A DNA stretch of 64,000 nt. Origin: Mycobacteroides chelonae CCUG 47445 (GTDB lineage: Bacteria; Actinomycetota; Actinomycetes; Mycobacteriales; Mycobacteriaceae). Position numbers and translations under genes: made by a program. Numbering within the stretch: position 1 is the stretch's first letter; each line of letters opens with the position of its first letter. The stretch spans positions 1,364,001 to 1,428,000 of the forward strand of contig NZ_CP007220.1 of the NCBI RefSeq assembly GCF_001632805.1, written 5' to 3'. A model generated the notes under the pieces. That model was not told the DNA's origin. It ran no database searches and was given only the letters and a program-made list of their open reading frames with translations. Positions 7,497-14,557 of the stretch are shown here, one piece after another.

Positions 7497-8782
7497 GCGA
7501 TGTGAACCGGCCCCGGCACGGCAATCGTGTATTGGTGACGGGCCTTGGCGTGGTCTGTGGCCTTGGCATGAACTGGCAGTCCATGTGGGATGGATTGGTA
7601 AACGGGCGTTCGGCAATACAGGCATGGTCGCCGCCCGATGTTCCGAACTTCCCCGTCGGCTATGCGGCACCGGTAGACGACCAAGCGTTTACCGCGTTGT
7701 TTCCCGATTTCGGTGCGCCGATGGAGAGGCGCACCCGGTTTGGCCTCGCGGCCGCGCAGCAAGCACTGGAGGACGCCGGTGTGACGAACGCTGAGGCACT
7801 GGGCCGCGTCGGTGTTTCGATCGCCTCGGAGATGCCAGAACGTGAATCGGGAGAGTTGTTGAGTGCGTATGTCGATGGCGTCGTGGACTGGAAACGCGTA
7901 CACGAACAACAGATCGGCCTTGACCGGTCGCACGCGCCGTTGGCCACCGGCGATGCCTTGGCGACCGAAATCGCCACGCGCTCTGGCCTAGCTGGTCCCA
8001 CGCTGAACCTCAATACGGCGTGCGCCGGAGCAACACACGCACTCGGGCACGGCTTCCGGATGATCCGGCGCGGGGAAACGGATGCCGTTATCGCCGGGGG
8101 AGCGGTTAGCCCACTGAATCTGCCGATAATGACGAGTCTGTACCTGCTCGGCGCCCCATCAACATCAAAACTCTACGGCGACCGGCTATGTCGGGCGTTT
8201 GACCGCGACCGCAGTGGGATGGTCACCGCCGAGGGGGCAGCAATGGTGCTCTTGGAGAGCGAGTCGTCGGCACTGGCGCGCGGTGCGCACGTGTACGGCG
8301 AGGTGGCGGGGTTCGGCAGCTCGCTGGACGCATATCAGGTCACCGCACCGCACCCGCAAGGAGGCGGGTCGGTTTTGGCGATGCAGCGTGCCCTCGCCGA
8401 TGCTGGAGTCGCCCCGTCCGAGGTGGGTTATGTAAGTGCACACGGTACATCCACTCCGCTGAGCGACGCGGCCGAGACGGCGGCGATCAAGGAAGTGTTC
8501 CGCTCCGGTGAGCATTACCGCTCGCTCATGGTCAGCTCTATCAAGACGATGCTGGGCCACATGCTCGCCGCGGCGGGCGCCCAGCAGCTGATATCGACGG
8601 TGCTGTCGCTGCGCGACGGAATCATCCCGCCGACGCTCAACCTGGAGAACCCCGACCCGGCCTGTGACCTTGATTATGTGCCGGGTCAGGCCCGCAAGGC
8701 CGATGTCGAGGTGGCAATCAACAACTCGCTCGGGTTCGGTGGGCTCAACGCTGCTCTGGTGGTACGCCGTTATGACAACTGA
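7493..8782 (+). CDS. Beta-ketoacyl synthase (KS-alpha 2), FabF-like
   Basis: Second full condensing enzyme, 429 residues. Catalytic residues are present: Cys177 in NTACAGATHA, His317 in SAHGTST, Lys351 and His356 in KTMLGHMLAAAG; the C-terminus has NNSLGFGGLNAAL. Start ATG 7493 is chosen because it overlaps the preceding stop by 4 bases and follows GGAGAAGG at 7478-7485; a longer frame upstream lies inside KS-beta 1. It ends overlapping KS-beta 2 by 11 bases, so it and that protein are probably made in equal amounts and form the second KS/CLF pair. Confidence 0.9.
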   Translation: MSDVNRPRHGNRVLVTGLGVVCGLGMNWQSMWDGLVNGRSAIQAWSPPDVPNFPVGYAAPVDDQAFTALFPDFGAPMERRTRFGLAAAQQALEDAGVTNAEALGRVGVSIASEMPERESGELLSAYVDGVVDWKRVHEQQIGLDRSHAPLATGDALATEIATRSGLAGPTLNLNTACAGATHALGHGFRMIRRGETDAVIAGGAVSPLNLPIMTSLYLLGAPSTSKLYGDRLCRAFDRDRSGMVTAEGAAMVLLESESSALARGAHVYGEVAGFGSSLDAYQVTAPHPQGGGSVLAMQRALADAGVAPSEVGYVSAHGTSTPLSDAAETAAIKEVFRSGEHYRSLMVSSIKTMLGHMLAAAGAQQLISTVLSLRDGIIPPTLNLENPDPACDLDYVPGQARKADVEVAINNSLGFGGLNAALVVRRYDN

Positions 8783-10070
8783 ACATTCAGATCAATCAAT
8801 AGTCGTGACGGGAACCGGCGTGGTACTGCCGACGGGTCGTCACATCACGCCCCTGTGGGATGCCTGGACTGACGGAAAACCGGCTATTTCGCCGTACCTC
8901 GATCCGCTGGTCTCCACGCGCCGGATCACGCATTTCGGCCATGTACCGGCCGAGGTCGTGGAGCAAAGCCGGGAAGCGGTGCCACACAGACAGCGGAAGT
9001 ACGGCACCCCGTACACCTTCAACGCGGTATTGGCAGCTCAAGATGCGATCACCGAGGCTGGACCAGGCTGGGCGACCATCGATGATCATCGACGCGGACT
9101 ATTTGTCGCACAAGACAATTCCACTACACCTAGCATCGGAACCTTCGCGCGAGGACTGACACAACTGGGTGAGGGCCGCGAAATCGATTTCGGCGCAGTG
9201 ACAAACGAGCTACTCATGAACGGAGGGCTTGATCCGTTCACCATCATTCATGCCCTTAACAACAACACGCTCGCGCTGGTAAGCATCGTCCATGAGCTCC
9301 GCGGGGATTGCGCAGCGCTGGTCCAGGGCGAATCTGCGGCAGTCACCGCGCTGCAACGAGCCAAGTTCAGTCTGCGTAACGGGCATTGCGATATCGCGTT
9401 GGTGGTGGGTGCAGGCAGCTACAACGAACCACTCACGCTGGCCGGGCATTACCGCCTGGGCCATCTCAGTAAAGACGCTGGCGGCGACGGCCAGCTGCGG
9501 AGTTTCGATAGTGCGCAAGACGGAACGATCCTGAGTGAGGGCGCGGTAGCGCTGGTGTTGGAACGCTCGCGAGACGCGACCGCGCGCGGTGCCACACCGC
9601 TGGTCGAATTATGTGACACGGTTGTCGTTTCGGGCAGCCGCGGCGCCGGGCCTGCACACGTCGCTGGCCGTTATGAAGGCATGCTGCACCAGAACGGGAT
9701 TGGCACAGAGCAACTCGGTGCGGTGCTGGCCGACGGCAAGGCGGCCCCCGGCTACGACACCACCGAGATCGAACTGCTCACCACCTTGTTCAAGGGCAGT
9801 GGCATACCCGTATCGACCGTTCGGCCGATAACCGGTACACCAGGTGCGGCCGGCCCGCTGGTCGATCTGGCACTCGCTGGGCAAATTTTCACCGAAAATA
9901 CTCTGCCGGCAATCGCCCATCTCGGAGATCCGCTGTCTGATCAGCTCGAGTTCGTACGGGGCGGACCCCGAAAGCAGCGGATCGACTCAGTTCTGGGCAC
10001 CTATACCAACTTCAACGGAATCTCCAGTGCGGTACTGGCCAAACGTCCAGACACAGCGGGCGCGGCGTGA
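8772..10070 (+). CDS. Chain-length-factor-like ketosynthase (KS-beta 2)
   Basis: Non-catalytic partner of a ketosynthase, 432 residues. The Cys position falls in VQGESAAVTAL and is most simply Glu187 (actinorhodin-type CLFs have Gln there). The His motif is replaced by LADGKAAPGYDTTEIELL, which strongly recalls the ADG..PE.D.AE stretch of aromatic PKS chain length factors. The Lys-His motif is replaced by TVRPITGTPGAAGP. N-terminal IVVTGTGVVLPTG keeps the fold signature. ATG 8772 lies inside the end of KS-alpha 2 (11-base overlap). Its likely role is to set chain length in a KS-alpha 2/KS-beta 2 heterodimer. Confidence 0.82.
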   Translation: MTTEHSDQSIVVTGTGVVLPTGRHITPLWDAWTDGKPAISPYLDPLVSTRRITHFGHVPAEVVEQSREAVPHRQRKYGTPYTFNAVLAAQDAITEAGPGWATIDDHRRGLFVAQDNSTTPSIGTFARGLTQLGEGREIDFGAVTNELLMNGGLDPFTIIHALNNNTLALVSIVHELRGDCAALVQGESAAVTALQRAKFSLRNGHCDIALVVGAGSYNEPLTLAGHYRLGHLSKDAGGDGQLRSFDSAQDGTILSEGAVALVLERSRDATARGATPLVELCDTVVVSGSRGAGPAHVAGRYEGMLHQNGIGTEQLGAVLADGKAAPGYDTTEIELLTTLFKGSGIPVSTVRPITGTPGAAGPLVDLALAGQIFTENTLPAIAHLGDPLSDQLEFVRGGPRKQRIDSVLGTYTNFNGISSAVLAKRPDTAGAA

Positions 10071-10108
10071 ACATCAGGACCACTTGAGCATCACAAACAG
10101 GGAGAAAC

Positions 10109-10879
10109 GTGTCTTTGAGCGGCAAAGAGTTTGAAGGTCAGGTTGCACTTGTCACCGGGGCCTCACGCGGAATCGGACGTTCCATCGCATTGGCGCTTGC
10201 CGAACATGGGGCGGATATCGCAGTGCACTACGGAAACTCGAAACCGGCAGCAGAAGAGGTCGCCGAAAAAATATCCGCGTTGGGTAGAAGGGTCCTCCTC
10301 TGCCAGGGCGACATAGCCGATCCGGCAGTACCCGAGCTGCTAGCGGATACCGTGCACGCCGAATTCGGCCGGATCGACGTCCTTGTGAACAACGCGGGCA
10401 CCCACGGAGCCGGACTGCTCCTTGACATCGCCCCGGATTATCTCGAGGAGACGGTGGCGACCAACCTCCTGGGCCCCATCCGGATGACGAAAGCTGTCGT
10501 CGCGCACATGCTGGGCCAGCGATACGGACGAATCATCAATATTTCATCCGTGGCCGCCGGCAAGCCCGATAGCGGCCAATCTAGTTATGCCGCAACCAAA
10601 GGTGGCTTGGAGTCGTTCACCAAAGCCATAGCCGTTGAGTTCGCGTCGCGAAACATCATCTCGAACGCGGTGGCGCCAGGTGTCATCTACACCGACATGG
10701 CGGAGATTACGCGTACTCATGTCCCTGCCACCTTCGAACGCTTGAAGGCCCAGATACTGGCCAAAGACTTTGCAAAGCCGGAAGTAGTTGCCAACGCCGT
10801 CTTGTACCTCGCGAGCCCCCACAACACCTACATCACGGGCGAGGTTCTGCATATCGACGGCGGATACAAGATGAAATAG
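10109..10879 (+). CDS. 3-ketoacyl-ACP reductase, FabG-like SDR
   Basis: NAD(P)H-dependent reductase expected to convert the 3-keto group to 3-hydroxyl after each condensation. 256 residues; TGASRGIG at 16-23, NNAG at 94-97, Ser147, Tyr160-xxx-Lys164 and C-terminal ITGEVLHIDGGYKMK, close to the FabG signature. GTG 10109 follows GGGAG at 10100-10104; a TTG at 10115 would have better ribosome spacing, so the first two residues are uncertain. It is separated from KS-beta 2 by 38 bases and is the only reductive enzyme in the cluster: no dehydratase or enoyl reductase is present. Confidence 0.88.
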   Translation: MSLSGKEFEGQVALVTGASRGIGRSIALALAEHGADIAVHYGNSKPAAEEVAEKISALGRRVLLCQGDIADPAVPELLADTVHAEFGRIDVLVNNAGTHGAGLLLDIAPDYLEETVATNLLGPIRMTKAVVAHMLGQRYGRIINISSVAAGKPDSGQSSYAATKGGLESFTKAIAVEFASRNIISNAVAPGVIYTDMAEITRTHVPATFERLKAQILAKDFAKPEVVANAVLYLASPHNTYITGEVLHIDGGYKMK

Positions 10880-10976
10880 CGATCAAAGCCGAAGAGCGCG
10901 AACGCATCACAATTTCTCACACAGCATCCGCTGGGTTTCATCACAGACGGACGCCTCGACAGACTAAGGAGGACAG

Positions 10977-11726
10977 GTGCGCAGGACCGATGAGTTACTG
11001 CCTGGCAATCCTTGGCTGCGCAGGCTCCGCGACGGGAGCGGTGCGACGCGGGTGATCTGTTTCCCCCATGCAGGCGGTTCCGCCAGTTACTTCAGGCGTT
11101 TGGCGAAGATGCTGCCCGTCGACACCGAAGTGCTCGCCGTGCAATACCCGGGACGGGGAAATAGATTGCGCGAGCGGCCGATAGAGTCAGTGCCCCTGCT
11201 CGCAGAAGGCATCGCATCGGCCCTACCCGCTAGCGATAAGCAAGACGTACTGTTCGGTCACAGCCTCGGTGGCCATATAGCGTTCGAGGTGGCGCAGAGG
11301 CTGCCTGTTCGCAAACTTGTGGTGTCCGGGATAGTGGCACCGTCCAAGGTGGTCGATCTCGGTTATCGCCTACTCAACGAGGCCGAAGGAATCGAAAGAA
11401 TAGCGGCTCTGGGTGGCCTGCCGCCCGAGATCCTCAACGACCCCTCGGCCCTCAGCGCTCTTTTACCGGTGCTGCGAAGCGATTTCACGGCCGGCGAGAC
11501 ATACACCCCACCGCCCGACGCGACCGTCGGTTGCGATATCACCGCGCTCATCGGTGACCACGACGTCTTGGCCCCACAGGAGCGGGTGAGTTCGTGGCGC
11601 GAACACACACGTGGCAATTTCGATCTGCAGGTATTCCGCGGCGGCGGGCATTTCTACTTGGAAGACCACATCGACGAAGTAAGCGCCTGCCTCGTTCGGG
11701 CGTTCAACGTCAGCCCAATCATTTAG
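10977..11726 (+). CDS. Type II thioesterase (GrsT/RifR-like)
   Basis: Alpha/beta hydrolase of 249 residues that removes stalled or wrong acyl groups from the carrier protein, or releases the finished chain. Signature features: CFPHAGGSASYFR near 28-40, QYPGRGNR near 57-63, nucleophile Ser96 in GHSLGGH, Asp196 in IGDHDVL and His225 in GGGHFYL. GTG 10977 has a near-perfect AAGGAGGA ribosome site at 10966-10973. The 97-base gap before it is the largest in the cluster and could hold an internal promoter, though none was evident. Confidence 0.9.
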   Translation: MRRTDELLPGNPWLRRLRDGSGATRVICFPHAGGSASYFRRLAKMLPVDTEVLAVQYPGRGNRLRERPIESVPLLAEGIASALPASDKQDVLFGHSLGGHIAFEVAQRLPVRKLVVSGIVAPSKVVDLGYRLLNEAEGIERIAALGGLPPEILNDPSALSALLPVLRSDFTAGETYTPPPDATVGCDITALIGDHDVLAPQERVSSWREHTRGNFDLQVFRGGGHFYLEDHIDEVSACLVRAFNVSPII

Positions 11727-11732
11727 GCGACG

Positions 11733-12728
11733 ATGCTAAAAGCTACTGCCGGAGAATTTCTGACCCCACTGGGAAAGCGAGGAAATGTGTACAACTACAT
11801 CGTCACGTCCCCCGGGCAAGGTGTGCAGAAGCCGGGCATGCTCGATCCTTGGCTAACCCTGTCCGCTGCGCGCGATCGCATCGCTATCTGGTCTGACGCG
11901 GTCAAGTTCGACTTGGTGACCGCCAGCAGAGATGAGAACTCTTTGCGGGATACCGCCGTCGCTCAGCCTGTCATCATCGCGGCGGCGCTGCTGTCACTGA
12001 GCTTGCTGCGCGAGAAAGTCGATATCTCCGGAGACAGCGCGCTGTTCGCCGGCCACTCGGTGGGCGAGCTCGCTGCTGGGGTGGGCGCGGGCTATCTGAC
12101 TGATGAGGCCGCCCTGACGTTGGCCGGCGTGAGGGGCGGTGCGATGTCATCGGCATGCGCCCTCGCCGCTACCGGTATGGCCGCGGTGATGCCGACGAAA
12201 AGGGGCGGCGCGTCAGATGACGAGATTGTGGCGAAGACGCATGAACATGGCCTCTCAACGGCCAACCGTAATGGCTGCAACCAGTTCGTCGTCGCCGGAC
12301 CCCTCGACGCTGTCGAGCATTTTGCGGATGCGCCACCCGAGGGCATGCGCGTCATGAAACTGGATGTGGCGGGCGCCTTTCACACATCGGCGATGGATTC
12401 CGCGATATCACCGTTTGCGGACGCAGTGAATAGCTGTCCGGTTTCGGCTCCGTCATCTCCCATGATCGGCAATAGCGACGGAGCGATCATCGCAGGTCCA
12501 TCGGACTTCAAGAAGCGGTTGATCGCCCAGATCAACTCGGTGGTCCGTTGGGACCTCTGCGCTGCCGCGATCGCCGCGGCAGGAACCGCCGACACCCTGT
12601 TCATCGAACTAGCACCGAGCGGACCGTTGACCCGTCTGGCGGAACGTTTGGACGCAAAATTTCAGACTGTCGCCATCCGCGAGCCAGGGGACGTGGAGCT
12701 GCTTTCCGGCGAGTTTGCGATTGATTAG
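11733..12728 (+). CDS. Malonyl-CoA:ACP transacylase, FabD-like
   Basis: Acyltransferase of 331 residues that should load malonyl units from CoA onto the cluster's ACP. Seen: SPGQG near 26-30 (the FabD FPGQG motif), nucleophile Ser109 in GHSVGEL, Arg134 in GVRGGAM (binds the malonyl carboxylate), and His217 in VAGAFHT. The first 18 residues have no family counterpart, so translation may begin at GTG 11787; ATG 11733 is given because it lies 6 bases after the thioesterase stop. A dedicated MAT supports a self-contained type II system. Confidence 0.87.
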   Translation: MLKATAGEFLTPLGKRGNVYNYIVTSPGQGVQKPGMLDPWLTLSAARDRIAIWSDAVKFDLVTASRDENSLRDTAVAQPVIIAAALLSLSLLREKVDISGDSALFAGHSVGELAAGVGAGYLTDEAALTLAGVRGGAMSSACALAATGMAAVMPTKRGGASDDEIVAKTHEHGLSTANRNGCNQFVVAGPLDAVEHFADAPPEGMRVMKLDVAGAFHTSAMDSAISPFADAVNSCPVSAPSSPMIGNSDGAIIAGPSDFKKRLIAQINSVVRWDLCAAAIAAAGTADTLFIELAPSGPLTRLAERLDAKFQTVAIREPGDVELLSGEFAID

Positions 12729-12785
12729 CCAAGTTCCGTGCGAACACTATGCGTAACAGGGCGAATAGCCAAGAAAGGAGGCAAC

Positions 12786-14075
12786 GTGACAGACACGCGA
12801 CCGCATCAGGACACGGTGGACGCGCCTGGCGAGCCAATTCGTCCACTTAGCCGCCTGGAGACATACTTCACTTTTGGGTTTGGTCATTTCGGCGGTCAGT
12901 CAATGCTTATCTCGGGGGATTTAAATATCGAGGCGCTGAATGACACTTGTATTGAGATGCAGCTCCGCCACGAATCCCTGCGAAGCATCATCCGTAAGAA
13001 TGATCAAGTCCCCGAGTTTGTGGCGACGCACCAACCGCCCAAATCGATCCGCGTATTCGAGGGAGAAGACCTTGAGACCCGGTCCACTGGGCGTGAGGCC
13101 GTATTCGATCAGACGCAGCAGCTTTTCTATGTCGATCTGCTTCTCGGGGACGGCCAGGCCCGCATAACGTTCTTCGTCCACCACTCAATCGCGGACGGCC
13201 GTCACGGATCTGCGATCCTCATCGAGTTTTGGAGCCTTTACGTTCAGCGCATCGAGGAAGGGCAGTTCCCGCCGATCCTCACCCAAAAATTCCCACAGTC
13301 GGGGGAGTACTTCCTGAACCGCACTCAGTATCCGGGCGCGGATCCGAGCGTGAAGGCGGATGAAGTATTACGTGTGCCGCTGTGGGATGAGGCCGCGCTT
13401 GCCCAGAAACTCCCACCCCCTCGGGAGCCCGCGCTCGCCAAACAGATGACGTTGGAAAAACTCGGCAGAGCAAGCCTCGCCCGCCTCGGCAATATCGAAA
13501 GCATCTCGATCAACGCGCTTGTATCCGCAGCTCTGATTCGTGCGCATGTTCGCGCTGGCGACCCAGTCCCACTGTATTTCTATCCGGTAGATCTTCGCGA
13601 CTGTGTGGCGCCTCCGGTTGCCCCCACCGAAGCGACCAACTTGCTCTCCAACGCATGGTTCGGCGATGTTGAGATCGGGCCGGATCTCGTCACACTCGCC
13701 AGAAAGATACATGTCCAATTCGACAGGGACTTAGCGGACGGCACAATTCACCGAACGCGAGTTAGAAATGAACCAACGAAGCTTCTCGCTGATAAGTCTT
13801 TTGGTGGCGCAATTCATGCCACTCAGCTAGGTCGAATTCGTGTTCCCCGCCTACCGGGGAATCTGGTAGTAGACGACATCACATCCAGTCATGCATCGGC
13901 ATTGGGGTCAGCTATTTATACGTTCTTGTACGGTCGGGAAGTTTCGGTGTACACGATTGACTCGCTGAATCAACGACTGCGGGTGGGTTTCCTAGCCGGA
14001 AGTTACGAAAAGAGCGATGAGCTTCTTGCGTACATCGAAGACGAACTGACCGCGGCGATAGACGCTCGCATCTGA
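12786..14075 (+). CDS. PapA-like acyltransferase (condensation-domain fold)
   Basis: Transferase of 429 residues. FVHHSIADG places the catalytic HHxxxDG motif at His132-His133 and Asp137. Stand-alone proteins of this kind in mycobacteria (PapA family) esterify hydroxyls of trehalose, phthiocerol or glycopeptidolipid with polyketide or fatty acyl groups, often directly from a carrier protein. GTG 12786 follows GAAAGGAGG (12773-12781). Its stop shares one base with the MmpS start (TGATG). Placement between the chain-building genes and the exporter suggests it attaches the finished chain to an alcohol acceptor before export. Donor and acceptor are unknown. Confidence 0.8.
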   Translation: MTDTRPHQDTVDAPGEPIRPLSRLETYFTFGFGHFGGQSMLISGDLNIEALNDTCIEMQLRHESLRSIIRKNDQVPEFVATHQPPKSIRVFEGEDLETRSTGREAVFDQTQQLFYVDLLLGDGQARITFFVHHSIADGRHGSAILIEFWSLYVQRIEEGQFPPILTQKFPQSGEYFLNRTQYPGADPSVKADEVLRVPLWDEAALAQKLPPPREPALAKQMTLEKLGRASLARLGNIESISINALVSAALIRAHVRAGDPVPLYFYPVDLRDCVAPPVAPTEATNLLSNAWFGDVEIGPDLVTLARKIHVQFDRDLADGTIHRTRVRNEPTKLLADKSFGGAIHATQLGRIRVPRLPGNLVVDDITSSHASALGSAIYTFLYGREVSVYTIDSLNQRLRVGFLAGSYEKSDELLAYIEDELTAAIDARI

Positions 14076-14533
14076 TGGCGTTCCCTCGAGGGCTCGGTGC
14101 GTTCGGGCGCAAGGTCATCCGACACGGCTGGTTGGTCGTGGTGATAGCGGTCGTGGTCTCGCTTGCGTCCGTATCCGTGGTGAAGGTGCGCGCGCTATCT
14201 GCCCCGTCGGGGCCGGTGGTGAGTCCGAAGGGTGCACCGAAGCTCCCGTCGTTCGCTCCCAAGCATGTGGTCTACATGGTGTTCGGGGAATCCGCGGGCA
14301 CAGGGACGCTCACTTACCTAGACGTCGACAGCAGACCACACCGTGTCGACTTCACGACGTTGCCTTGGACGCACGAAGAAGTGACGACCCGCACGTCGAT
14401 GTTGGCCAATCTCATGGCGCAGTCGACGGGGGATCAACTCGGTTGCAGGATCATCGTCAACGGCGAGGTTCGCGACGAACAGGTCCAGAGTCGCGAGCAG
14501 GGATCGGTCGCATGCAAGGTGAAGTCGGCATGA
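14075..14533 (+). CDS. MmpS family membrane protein
   Basis: Accessory protein of 152 residues for an MmpL transporter. One N-terminal membrane segment (about 17-40, WLVVVIAVVVSLASVSVVKV) anchors a periplasmic beta-rich domain with VVYMVFGESAGTGTLTYLD and a late conserved Cys pair (LGCRIIVNG, SVACKV). MmpS proteins are known to scaffold synthesis and export of glycopeptidolipids and siderophores with their cognate MmpL. It directly follows the acyltransferase, sharing one base, and precedes mmpL by 24 bases. Confidence 0.9.
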   Translation: MAFPRGLGAFGRKVIRHGWLVVVIAVVVSLASVSVVKVRALSAPSGPVVSPKGAPKLPSFAPKHVVYMVFGESAGTGTLTYLDVDSRPHRVDFTTLPWTHEEVTTRTSMLANLMAQSTGDQLGCRIIVNGEVRDEQVQSREQGSVACKVKSA

Positions 14534-14557
14534 CCACCGCACGAGACGACGTGACAC

